Shown piece by piece: positions 11,769 to 23,800 of a stretch of 64,000 bases of DNA. Position 1 is the stretch's first letter. The number at the start of each line of letters is the position of its first letter. The position numbers were made by a program, and so were the translations under genes. Source of the stretch: Branchiostoma floridae (lineage: Eukaryota; Chordata; Leptocardii; Amphioxiformes; Branchiostomatidae); the NCBI RefSeq assembly GCF_000003815.2, contig NC_049994.1:6141788-6205787 (forward strand), in the 5' to 3' direction. The notes beneath the pieces were generated by a model. It saw nothing but the letters and a program-made list of their open reading frames with translations, ran no database searches and was not told where the DNA came from.

Positions 11769-12642
11769 GGCTTCTGGGATGGGTGTTGTATGGAGGGAAA
11801 ACTGCTGAGGTCATCTGTGTAAGAGAGGTCATCTGGGCAAGAAAATTCATCTGGGCAAGATGGGGATGATGAAATCATAACATCTGTACTAGCAAAAGGG
11901 AACAAAACTAAACAAATATCAACATAAATCAAATATAATGCAACTGGATGGTTCACAAAAACATAAATGTACAGGGTCACAATAGCCCTGTGCTTCCTGT
12001 CTCCTGGCAGCATCATTCAAATGTAGCACTGTGTGTCTGCCATAAATCTTATCATTAATCGTACTATTCCACAAGAAAACAAAAGATCATACAAACAAAA
12101 ACAGAACTCATATTTACATAACATAATTACTGTCTTAGTATGATCAAAGAAAGTAAGTATGGGAATTGGTCTGATTCAAGAAATCATAACAACATAATCA
12201 CCACTTTGGTATAAATCAAACAGAAATGGAAATCAAAAACAACATAACATGATCTCTGCTTTAGTACAAATCAAGCAAATTCAAAAACTCAAAACAACAT
12301 AACATAAATAAAGGAATCAGTGTGGTTCAAAAAACTCAAAACTTACATAACATAATCAAATTCTTTGCAAGGAAGTCAAATAAATAAACATAGGCAATAA
12401 CACTGAATTTAAGCAGAGCATAGTTCATGAACCATAACTTGTATCAAGAAAAACTCATGTACAAATCCACACTTGCATTATAGTGATAACTTTAATATGC
12501 AAACTGCACTTTTTAAATACACAATGATTGTTCAGGGATAAACAAGATATTCAACTGGTATGGTATCAATACTCAATACTCATAGTTCACGAAAATACAA
12601 GGTCTACAGCATCCACTGTTTTCAGAGTTTTACCATCAACAA
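11769..12642 (-). other. Inter-ORF spacer of the retrotransposon
   Basis: About 870 AT-rich bases lie between ORF1 and the endonuclease. They contain degenerate repeats built around ACATAACATAATCA, visible near 12115, 12190, 12240, 12295 and 12345. A short open frame of 83 codons (12016-11765) has no recognisable domain. Confidence 0.55.
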
Positions 12643-13626
12643 TCAACGTTGCACGAGTGTCTTTTTGTGGGACTCGGATGAACNNNNNNNNNNNNNNNNN
12701 NNNNNNNNNNNNNNNNNNNNNNNNNNNNNNNNNNNNNNNNNNNNNNNNNNNNNNNNNNNNNNNNNNNNNNNNNNNNNNNNNNNCCTATCAGTCTTGGCCT
12801 TGGCAATCACACTGTCTCTCTCTGGCATCAGTTTGGCCCTGGCTTGCTGCAATGGACGTGGTAAGTGTTCGTGTACAGCATGGCCCTTCTTCTTGTCTCC
12901 TGGTAGCTTCCTCCATGCGCCCAGGATCAGCTCCCTGTGTTGCAGACTCACCAGTCGCACCAGCATGGCTGGGTTGGGTTGGTTCTGTGTAGGACGGGAC
13001 AGCCGGTGTACTGCAACAAACGGTGGAACCAAGTTCATACCAAGATGGCCGGACAGGAAACTGAGGACGACTTGATCCGGGGACTCTTCCTGGTGGTGCA
13101 CTAAACCGCGGATAATAATGTCCGATTTCATCGAGTATCTTTCGGCAAGTAACATATCACGGATCCGCTCCCGCTTTTCAACTTTCAGTGCTTGCTGTAG
13201 ATCCTCAATTTCCTTGTTCTGAAAGCTGACACTGTCACGCAAGTCATCCACTTCGGTCGCCATTTTTTCTAGCTTAGTGTTAACGCTCTGTATCTGTACG
13301 GACAGCTCCTCTCGGACAGACTTAAACTCAGCCATAACCTCATTATGCAGTGACTTACTTTGCGTAGACAGTAGATGTACAAGAGGTCTTAGTTCCGGTG
13401 AAATACTGTCCAAGTTGGGGTCCTCGTCGCTCGCCATCTTCGTAGGTGTGGGAGGGGGGCACTTCTTCTGTGCTCCGAGCTGCGTATCTGGGCTCGTTTG
13501 GTCACTGCTGCTCTGTCTTGCCCGTTTTACCTGCTTCCGCATACCCACAGGGGACACAGGCACTCGTATCTGGCGAAGTAGTATTAGAGGCCAAAGAAAA
13601 AAGGTGGAAAACAGCTTTTTGGGCAC
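12643..13626 (-). CDS. Retrotransposon ORF1, nucleic-acid-binding protein
   Basis: An open frame of about 327 codons lies upstream of ORF2, with a 100-base gap of N (12684-12783) near its C terminus. The first third is basic and low-complexity. A heptad-rich coiled coil follows (roughly residues 80-155, from LVHLLSTQSKSLHNEV to LQQALKVEKRERIRD). After that comes an RRM-like region with DIIIRGL and AMLVRLVSLQHRELIL and a basic HLPRPLQQARAKLMPER stretch. Coiled coil, RRM and C-terminal domain in that order is the layout of L1-type ORF1 proteins, which trimerise and coat the element RNA. The true start may be the internal MASDED (around 13437) rather than the first ATG. The sequence beyond the gap is uncertain. 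Confidence 0.75.
   Translation of the reverse strand: MPKKLFSTFFLWPLILLRQIRVPVSPVGMRKQVKRARQSSSDQTSPDTQLGAQKKCPPPTPTKMASDEDPNLDSISPELRPLVHLLSTQSKSLHNEVMAEFKSVREELSVQIQSVNTKLEKMATEVDDLRDSVSFQNKEIEDLQQALKVEKRERIRDMLLAERYSMKSDIIIRGLVHHQEESPDQVVLSFLSGHLGMNLVPPFVAVHRLSRPTQNQPNPAMLVRLVSLQHRELILGAWRKLPGDKKKGHAVHEHLPRPLQQARAKLMPERDSVIAKAKTDRXXXXXXXXXXXXXXXXXXXXXXXXXXXXXXXXXXSSESHKKTLVQR
12684..12783. other. Assembly gap in retrotransposon ORF1
   Basis: Exactly 100 N bases, a size typical of a placeholder gap, so the real length of the ORF1 C terminus is unknown. Confidence 0.95.
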
Positions 13627-13653
13627 ACACAGTACAACATGTACTACCTACTC

Positions 13654-13666
13654 GCCGCCATCTTGG
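13654..13666 (-). promoter_or_regulatory. YY1-type site at the 5' end of the retrotransposon
   Basis: On the minus strand CCAAGATGGCGGC lies within about 10 bases of the 5' boundary of the element. AAGATGGCGGC is the YY1 consensus. Human L1 has the same kind of site just inside its 5' end, where it positions transcription start. The role here is inferred from position and motif. Confidence 0.55.
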
Positions 13667-13676
13667 ATTCTTTAGG

Positions 13677-14502
13677 TTAGGCTTTAAGTTCCGGTCTGGC
13701 AAACTTGGTATGGTTGGAAAGGTCCCTTAGCAAGAAATCGAAAGGTGAAAACCGCAAAATGTTGGGATAGTTCCTTCTCGAGATATGCATGAGCATACGG
13801 GCTCTGTTTAGGCGCAACCGCTACTACATTTTTGAAGCACCGCCCGTCAATTCACCGAGTAAGGGGGTGACTTAATAGCGCGTTTGTAGCTTAGGCTTTA
13901 AGTTCCGGTCTGGCAAGCTTGGTATGGTTGGAAAGGTCTCTTAGCAAGGAATCGAAAGGCGAAAACCGCAAAATGTTGGGATAGTTCCTTCTCGAGATAT
14001 TCATGAGCATACGGGCTCTGTTTAGCCGCAACCGCTAACACCTTTTTTAAGCACCGCCCGTCACGGCACCGAGTAAGGGGGTGACTTAATAGCGCGTTTG
14101 TAGCTCAGGCTTTAAGTTCCGGTCTGTCAAGCTTGGTATGGTTGGAAAGGTCCCTTAGCAAGGAATCGAATGGTGAAAACCGCAAAATGTTGGGATAGTT
14201 CCTTCTCGAAAAATTCTTGAGCATACGGGCTCTGTTTAGGCGCAACCGCTAACACCTTTTTTAAGCACCGCCCGTCACGGCACCGAGTAAGGGGGTGACT
14301 TAATAGCGCGTTTGTAGCTTAGGCTTTAAGTTCCGGTCTGGCAAGCTTGGTTTTGTTGGAAAAGTCCCTTAGCAAGGAATCGAAAGGTGAAAACCGCAAA
14401 ATGTTGGGATAGTTCCTTCTCGAGATATTCTTGAGCATACGGGCTCTGTTTAGGCGCAACCGCTATCACCTTTTTTAAGCACCGCCCGTCACGGCACCGA
14501 GT
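13677..14502. repeat. Tandem satellite array (right block)
   Basis: About four further copies of the same 215-bp unit, in the same orientation as the left block. They are somewhat more diverged (for example CGCTACTACATTTTTGAAGC near 13820) and end abruptly in ACGGCACCGAG at about 14502, where single-copy sequence starts. Confidence 0.95.
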
Positions 14503-14886
14503 TGTTTAACGTCTGTTATTTCGCTAGACACAAGGTACAATTGTCACTCAAAGTATTTTGCTCTTACGCACTTGTGATTATCATAACTTGATACGCACCT
14601 GCCTATCGTTTGTTTGTCTGTCTGTCTGTTTGTTTGTTTGTCGACTAGCTGGTTGGTTGGTTTGCAGTAAACATAATAATTCTAGTTGCAAATGATTTTC
14701 GTACGTATAGTTTGGCTATGTAAGGAGTGAATGAATGTGGGGAATGACATGGATTCAGATTCTTTACTTAAGCAACATGTATATTAACGTGATCTAATTA
14801 ACACCTGATCTTGTGGACACGTGACGTCAGCAATTGGTCGATCGTGGCAGGAAGTTTACCCCCCCCCCCCCGTCTCTGTTCTTTAG
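14503..14886. other. Intron sequence upstream of the first visible ACE exon
   Basis: Non-coding. It holds a short TTTG/TCTG repeat near 14607-14642 and a C tract at about 14860-14871, followed by the TCTCTGTTCTTTAG splice acceptor. No signal-peptide exon was found here. Confidence 0.6.
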
Positions 14887-17800
14887 TTGGTGATAAATCC
14901 GTGGATGAAACCGAGGCTCGTGTGTGGCTACGACAGTACAACGAAGGACTGCGCAACCGCACTATATCGACAACTGAAGCCAGCTGGGCCCATAGTACCA
15001 ACATGAACCCCACAACTGCAGCGGCTGCGATACAAGCTCAGAATCAACTTAAGGAATGGGCGTTAAAGAAACGAAAGGAAGCTAAGAGGTTTGTAACATT
15101 GCTAATGTCGCTGTGATATGTTTGAAACACAAATTTTCAACGGTGGTAGGCTCTATATTATTGAGTGAGTAGTAATGCACATTTCATGTGTGTCATTGTA
15201 TTCTTGGTTGTCCATGAATGTATTTTGCATATTATTGTAAACGTAAGTAGCCAACTGTTCATCTATGTTTCACCAGTAGGTAAGGTATGTCAACGTTGAT
15301 GTTGATTAATCTATTTTGATTGATAACACATCGCCAAACACAGCTAGTTCCCGCTACACACATTTCTATGTTATCTAAATATCTAGCACTATAAAGGTAA
15401 ATTACTAGCAGTTTGACCATCTCATTTGAAACAGATTCACTCCAGCTATATATTCAGAAGACCTGAGGAGACAATTCTGGTTGATTTCGCTAGATGGCAC
15501 TCCAGAGGATGCTAACGAACTCAGGTAAAATTATGCTCGGATTGCGATGATAAATGGTACGGGGTTAGATCTTGGGAAGACGAAAGTCGCGATCAAGTCT
15601 GGGCCTCCTAGCGGCTGCACTTGATACTGCAGCAGAACTTCCACTTTTTTATCTTTTGTACTGCACATGCTATGGTCTTGTTCTCACTGGTAGAGAAATG
15701 TAATCATTGCAATGTATCTTATATAACGTATCACGTGATACAAGTAGTACATATCGAATATTTATATTCTAGGTGCCCGTGTTTCGTACCAGATTTTTCA
15801 TTTACTGATACTTCATATATTCGGTTTTGATTGTATATTGATACTTGATGGATCTCTTTTTTAGACAATTGTCCAAGCTCCAAAATGAAATCGAAAGTCT
15901 GTACAGCACGGGCAAGGCATGCCGGGATGAAAACGGAAACGAGGCTTGTCATCCGCTCGAACCTGACCTTGAACACATCTTCGCGACATCACGTGACTAT
16001 AACGAACTGCAGTGGGCGTGGCTAGGCTTTCGCGACGCGGTTGGTCCGGCTATGAGAGAGAAATTCGCGCGACTGGTAGAACTGAAAAACAGCGGAGCAC
16101 GAGAACATGGTGAGAAAATGAAGTTAATGTTGCTATAAATATACCATCTTATACTACTGTTCGCGGTAGCTCCATGCACTGTAGTCTCTTACTGCCATGG
16201 AAAATAATGGCGGTGAAGCGGCCACCGCAAAAACCGCGAACATTAAACCACCGTGAAAATTACTGTATTTACAATACCATCTTATACCATCTTAAACCTC
16301 CACAAGTTACGTTGACCAGCAAGCATTGGTCTTAGAAATTTAGTGCATGGATCTATTTTTAACTGCGTTGTTCTAGATATATTGGCATAAAATAAAATAG
16401 GCCAGAAAGAGGCATTGTGCGATATTAGTTTCCATTTGTCGATCAACTCCTATTATCTTCATTTATAAGCTCTTTCATCGATCAGATCGCATGAGCAGCG
16501 ACGGGAATTCTAGGTAATATGTCAAAGTTTAAAGGCCCCGTAAAAGAAAACAGTCCTTGTCTCACACATTGTTCCGATTTGCATAAACAGTGTCACGACG
16601 GGTTTTGTTTTGTTTTTGTGGGCCTTTACCTTTGACATTGTATTACCTAGAATTCCTGTCGCCGCACATGCGTTCTGATCTCTGTGAAAGGACTTATTAG
16701 TGTAATTTACCAGTGTAACAAAAACGGACTATTTCATATACATATCTTATAACTTAGTCGCATTCTCTCCATTTTCACAGGATTTGGTAACTTTTGGGAA
16801 CGCCTTGAAGCGCCGTTTGAGATAGAAAACTTGCTGGACGTTGCTAACGACCTGTGGACTCAGATCAGACCCCTGTACATCCAGCTACATGCTTACGTAA
16901 GGAGAAAACTAGCCACTTTCTATGGCGAAGACAAGGTCTCAACAACAGGGCCAATACCTGCACACCTACTAGGTAGGTATTGTTAGCTTAGGGCACATTT
17001 CCAAACTGGGGCCCGGTCGGGATGTTTGCGGAAACGAAAAACAAATTTAAGTGTTCACCAAGGAATATACACAAATTATTCTCGTGACTAATTTTTTAAA
17101 AGTTTCTACCCAGTCCAATATATGTAACATAATAATTAATTCTATGCAAAAGAGAAATCTAGCAGCAACAATGCGAAACGCATTACGCAAGACAGTTAAC
17201 GTAATGTATTGAGTAATGCCATTACCTGACGAAATCGTTGTCCAATAAACTTTGACTTTGACTTTTCTCTCTCTTGCAGGAAACATTTGGGCTAAGTGGT
17301 GGGGCAACATTTACGATTTGGTGGCACCCTACCCAGACCAACCGGATATGAACGTCACTTCCGTCCTGTTGCAAAAGGGATATGACCCACTGCGCATGTT
17401 CAAGACTGCAGAGGAGTTCTTCACCTCCCTTGGTTTGCGGGAACTACCAGAGGTTAGTATATGTGTCTAGTGTGTTTGTACTGGTCAAAAAATATCTTTT
17501 CATCAAAACGCAAGTAGACATCAAAGAAATGAGATATAGACGCCGTGCCTTCTTTTAAACCTGGCAGCATATTCAATTTTTTTATATAGGGTTGGGAAAA
17601 CGAAAGTAAAGTTTGATGAATTAATGTGTCATTTAACCCTATCTAGACGGGGGGGGGGGGGGTTAAAAGTGCCCGCGCCCACTTTGACGTTGTGTAACTG
17701 CCGAACGTCGTAAGCTAGGACTACGAAACTTGGCGACTTTTCCTAAAATATTGTTAGCAACAGTTCTGCGAAAAAAATTTTAGTTTATGATTTTTCATGT

Positions 17801-20800
17801 TGCCATGGCAGCGGGTTTCTGACAGGCATATTTTACCAAATTTACTAATTTCAGTTAGAATTATGAGATTTCATGGTTTTATTGCTAGAACACACTTGTT
17901 CATCTACATCATTAACATCCTGTGTAATTTTAGATTACATTCATAACTAAATATTCATAATTTATGCTAATTTGATGACGTCATGGGTCAAAATCCAAGA
18001 TGACGGACAATGTCATTATCAACGGTAAATACATGTTATTTTCACGCAAATTCCGTCAAAATCCTTTATTTTTCTACAAAACACAATCACTTGAACCTTT
18101 TTAGCCTACTTCTATTGGTTTTGGGGGTTATATGTAGAAAAAAACATATTTTAGAAAATTCAAGCTTGTCAATCCAAGATGGCGGACAAATGACGTCATT
18201 TTTATGGCGTCAGTGTCGTCGTCATTGGCAGCAAAAGACTTGACAGACTAAGATACCTATAAGATACCTTTATAGTCATTGTTTTGTTTAATACCTTTGA
18301 GTATGGCGAAAATTCCATAATTAGACGGTTTTAGCCAAAAATATGACATTATGACGTCATAATTACGTCACATTACGTCATAACGATACCATAATAACGG
18401 AACATATAAAACTCGACCAGTACATCATGCCTACCAAATTTGGTGATCGTAACCCAAGCCGTTTTGAAATTACGAAGGGGGGGGGGGACAATTCTCTGGT
18501 TTGGGAAACGTCTCAAAATCCAAGAAAATGATTATGAATTCCAATAAATGTATCACATAGATGCAAGTAAACCTAGGAGTATTGTTGACTCATTCTGCCA
18601 GATTTGTCTCCCATGCTGCAGGTTTTCTGGGAGAAGTCTATGATCGTCCGCCCCGAGAACAGGGAAGTGTCATGCCACCCAACATCCTGGGACTTCTATC
18701 ACCATAGCGACGTCAGGTGAGTCAAGCCTAGTGACCACAGCCTCCGTTGCAGCCTCAGAACGGGACTAATTTTAATTTTAATTTTAATTTTAATTTTAAT
18801 TTTAATTTTAATTTTAATTTTAATTTTAATTTTAATTTTAATTTTAATTTCAATTTCAATTTCAATTTCAATTTCAATTTCAATTTCAATTCTAATTCTA
18901 ATTCTAATTCTAATTCTAATTCTAATTCTAATTCTAATTCTAATTCTAATTCTAATTCTAATTCTAATTCTAATTCTAATTCTAATTTAGATTTCAATTT
19001 CAATTTCAATTTCAATTTCAATTTCAATTTCAATTTCAATTTCAATTCTAATTCTAATTCTAATTCTAATTTCAATTTTAATCATATTGTCTCCATTTAG
19101 AGATGTATGGCTACAACCTCCGTCGGGAAGAAGACCCATTAAGCCCCAAACAACGATTGTTTTTCTATTTTGCTTTTGGACAAAGACAATATGGACTGCA
19201 CTAAACTTAGTAACTCATATCAACAGTGCCACATACACATAACATAAAGGTAGACCTTTTCTTTTTACCTCCCCGACCGAAGTCGGGTACCCATTTTTTT
19301 TACACCTGGCTGTAGTGATGAAGGCCTTTCCCAAAGGCACAACGTCAGGGGCAAGGCGAGTATCGAACTCGGGACCTTTAGATTCCGAGCCGAACGCTCT
19401 ACCAGAGATTATTTGAAACTGGCTACTATTCTACTAGCTATCTGTTGACTGTTGAATATTCGGCTTCCCAGGGTGAAGATGTGTACAGAGGTGAACCGTG
19501 AGTTCCTGGGGACAATTCATCACGAGCTGGGACACATCCAGTATTTCCTGCAGTACGAGGTACGTTTTTGTTTATTATGCGTATGTATGGATGTTGTTTT
19601 CCTTATCTGGTGTTGCGGTTAGGTTTTCTTTCCCTGAGCTTGTCAGATTTTTTGTGACAGAACCAACCACTGCTAAGGATCTTAGACAGCCTTTTGTGTA
19701 CCAAGACAGCTGAACTTTGCAGGACACATACTTCAAGATAATGTGACGGGTCTTTTGGTATAATATAACCAGCTGCTGCCGCGCAGCGTGCCTGCGAAGA
19801 TGGTGTGTTACGCCGAACGGCGGTTATACCGGCTGTATAGATACAGATACAGAAACAGAAATGATCGTACGACGGTCGCAGGACGTTTGTGACCAAGCCC
19901 TTAAGAGTAGTGTTTGTCTACAGGACCAGCCTATGCTGTACAGGGACGGTGCGAACCCGGGGTTCCACGAGGCTGTAGGCGACACCGTGGCCCTGTCCGC
20001 CATGACACCTGCACATCTCCGTACTGTGGGGCTGCTGGAAGACTGGCCAGATACGCACGGTAAAAACATACATTTTTTTTCTATTTGCATTCTGAACAGA
20101 CGAGGACGTTGACAATATGGCACTGCACTCAAGTTAGAAACTTATGTTAACAATTAGAAACTTATATCAACAGTGCCACATACACAATACATATTGGAGG
20201 TAAAGATAGTCTTCGGCAAACCATTTCCCCTACCCATTTTACACCTGGGTGAGGTGAGGAAGGCCGTGTTAAGTGCCTTTCCCAATGGCACAATGTTGGG
20301 AGCACGGCGGGTATCGAACTCGGGACCTCTAGATTCCGAGCACGGAACGCTCTACCAGCTACGCCACACAATGTCGTATATACAGAATGAACGTCGGATA
20401 GTCCACTAAACGAAAATGGACCATTACTTTGAGTATCGCCCATTTATAAGTTTTCACAGATAATCAGGTTCAGATCCGGGCCTGGACCTGATCCAAACCG
20501 TACCTGTACCTGAATGTTCTGTACCGGTACCTACCCCTAACATATACACTTCTTCTAGATGTTGTCAATCACTACCAGACCTGTTTTAAAATGATAATCG
20601 TTTTCGAAATTCAATGTAAGTTCATCTGTGACGGGAGTCAACATATTGTTACAGTCCGTACACATCCGTACACAAAATAAAGACAAGTTGAATTTTGACA
20701 AGGTGAAGATACTAAATTCCAAACAAGATTACTTTCTTAGCGGAGTGAAAGTTACTTCAGAGCCCATCGACTTTCCCTCGACCAAGACGGGGGCCGATAC

Positions 20801-23800
20801 TAACTTCCAAACACTTTTGACCCATTGCTGACGTCACACTTCCGGTCTGGATGTGTGAAATAGGCTTTGGGTCAGTTAAACTTAATAACAAGGATCAGGG
20901 GACTGATCGAAAACGTGTTGGTAAGCGCTTTATGTTGTGCACGGATACAAACTTTAAAATTGTAACAATATGATAATCGTTCGTCCACACAGAAAGCGAC
21001 ATCAACTTTCTGTTGAGGGTAGCCCTGGACAAGATCCCGGCCCTGGCCATGCATCTGATGATTGACACTTGGCAGAGTCGCGTCTTCAGCGGCGAGATAA
21101 CTCCAGACGAGTACAACAGGGAGTGGTGGAAACTCAGGTAAGGCCTTATCAACATTACTTATATTTGTTGGCTGTGCTTTTGTTGTTTTTCCCAGACTGA
21201 ACTCTAGTATTAGCAGGTGTGTGCCTCATTAAGAAGTGATCATCACTAGACCATGGCCGTTAGGTGTTTGATGTGCTGGAAAACATAACATAATATAACA
21301 TAACATAAAACTGAATTACCAAGGGAGACCCCTGGTGAAATAAACCCCTGGTGCAGGTTTTATTTGTAGCGAACTGTAGATAGTTTATTATGAAAACACA
21401 ATGAACTATCTAAATTGATACCCAATAGTTTTGTAAGGTTTCCTGTTAGGTTTGGAGATACCCCTTGTTCTGCAATGTCCGATATTTTGCCACTACTGGC
21501 ATAATGACTAAGGGAAAATGCTTTGTGGTCGAAATTCATTTCTTCACAGCGGACAGTTATAAAGATTAAATGGTTATTTAGAAGAACCCATGGTTAGATA
21601 TGAAGCAAACTGGTAGAATGTGGTTCTGCTGTAAAACACTGCGTCTGAAAACCTCCGTCCGTGCTTTGAATTGATTGAACACGTGGACTTGACCTTGTCG
21701 TGCCGTACCATGACCGGTAATACGTTTAATGTCTCATGATTACCCAACAGATTATCCGGGTCCACTTATCTTCGGACCGAAAATGATCATTTGCATGTTC
21801 TAAAGTTGTCCCCAGCATTTTAACCTTGGCCTTGTAATGCCTAGTAGCACAAAGGGCAGCAAGATTCCTTGCTGTTTCAGTAGCAGCCGGTACTAGTATA
21901 TTGCTACGAGGAGGGGTATTAGCCCTTCTCTTTTAACGTCATCGAGGCACCTCTTCAAACACGGGACCCCCATTCTACGTCCCTCCCAAAAGATAGGTGC
22001 AGCCACAAATGAGATACCCTACCCAGGATTGAGCCAGAGTCTCCCAGTTACCAACTGTTTAGAACCAGGAGCTCAACTGTGAGGCTGCTACCAATTGAGC
22101 TTCTCAAGAGCACACACGCACACCGATATCACAACTGCAGCAACACATCGTAGTGAAATCAGTGAAATAGCTAAATAATATTGTAAACAAAACAATAAAA
22201 CAATACACGTAACCTATTGCAAAACAAACGAGTCATTTCCCTTTCGTAATATGATCTGACAAATCTTATAACGGAGCCAACACGAGTAACGGAGCGTAGT
22301 TCATCACTCATTGACGTAATCTTGACGTCAAACTCCAGCAAATACTCCAGCAGTGGTGTATACAAGGGAGGACTGAGTGATCATCACCTCGTCTACACTC
22401 ACCGTGGCCTGAAGCAGCCCAAACCCGCACCTAAGTGGATTTCCGCGAGGATCTTTAAGAGATTCAGGGAGGAAGACTTCATAGCGGATTTAGAGAGAGT
22501 CCCGTGGTCAACGATCACGGTCTTTGACTCTGTACAGGACATGTGGTCTGCCTGGAAATCTCTGTTTGAAACCGTGTGTAATAAACATGCCCCAATCAAG
22601 AAGTTCAAGGTCAAAGGAACGGAACGGCCACCCTGGCTCTCCGACGATATTCGGGAGATCATGTCCCTACGTGACCAGGCGAGATGTACGGCCGAACGAA
22701 CGGGGAATGAAAAGGACTGGGAAACATACAGACATCTGAGAAATCACACCAAAAGACTGGTTGCCTCCAGAAAGAGGAGCCATTACACCGAGGAGATAAA
22801 CAAGGGTTCAACTAACGATATGTGGAAATCCCTCAAGTCTCTTTTGGGTAAATCCAAGTCAGGCAGTATTCTAAGCATGAAGGACGACACGGGAGAGACG
22901 AGCTCCTCGCCAGATATAGCCCACAAACTGAACAACTATTTTGGGACAGTAGCTGAAAAGCTGGCTGATTCTATCAAGAAAACCATGCCATCGTTTAGCC
23001 CCTTGGTCTACGTAAGAAGATGCCTCGCGCGTTTCTCTTTCAAGTTAATAACAGCAGACTTTGTCAAACAGGAGCTTAAACTGCTATCTTCAAACAAAGC
23101 TACTGGCCTCGACCATCTCAATAACAGGCTTTTGAAGGCTGCGGCCGAGGTGATCGCTCAACCTCTAACAACCATTTTGAATGAATCGCTGAAAAAACAT
23201 GAGTTCCCGGAGGACTGGAAGAGAGCGAGGGTGACACCAATCCACAAGGCTGGCGATAGGTCCCTACCAAACAATTACAGACCCGTCAGTATTTTACCGG
23301 CAGTGTCAAAAATCCTGGAGAGAGCTGTGCATATCCAGCTTTACGAGTATTGTACGGAAAACAACATACTCTCTGAGGTTCAATCAGGTTTTCGACCCAA
23401 ACACTCTACTCAATCTGCGACGCACTTACTTGTTGAGAAATGGTTCACAGCCATGAACTCTGGAAACCTCACCGGGGCTGTGTTTATCGATCTGTCTAAA
23501 GCGTTCGATACTTTGGACCATTCTATCCTGCTTCAAAAATTGTTCAAGTACGGTATCCAAGGTGGAGCTCTTGACTGGTTCGCTTCCTACCTCTCCGGAA
23601 GACAGCACTGTACTTCTGTAAATGGAGTCCTTTCTAGCTTCCACACAGTGAAGTACGGCGTTCCACAAGGCTCGATTTTGGGACCACTTTTATTCATTAT
23701 TTATGTAAATGACATGCCTAACTGTATTCAAAATTGTGAAATTTCAATGTATGCCGATGATACGGTTATTCACTTCAGCAGCAAGGATTCTGGGACCATC

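Larger units (their letters stand above)
7888..13676 (-). mobile_element. Tx1/L1-like non-LTR retrotransposon inserted in the satellite
   Basis: Read on the minus strand, the element has a 5' end near 13670, ORF1 (13626-12643), an inter-ORF spacer, an apurinic-endonuclease-like ORF (11768-10938), a reverse transcriptase ORF (10969-8000) and a short AT-rich 3' UTR with AATAAA at 7896-7891. Satellite sequence borders it directly on both sides. The left flank runs up to the AGCAAGGAA part of the unit and the right flank restarts at TTAGGCTTTAAG, so about 60 bp of the unit is present on both sides with roughly five differences. This could be an old long target duplication or a rearranged array. 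A 100-base gap interrupts ORF1. The L1-type EN-RT layout with a terminal Cys-rich finger and no long poly(A) tail fits the Tx1 branch of L1 best; the clade call is by resemblance only. Confidence 0.85.

Noticed and set aside
18747-19100. Open frame encoding alternating Asn-Phe and Asn-Ser residues.
   Set aside because: A side effect of the six-base microsatellite; it is open on both strands and lies in an ACE intron.
20991-21155. Minus-strand open frames over an ACE exon.
   Set aside because: Antisense shadows of exon 20993-21137.
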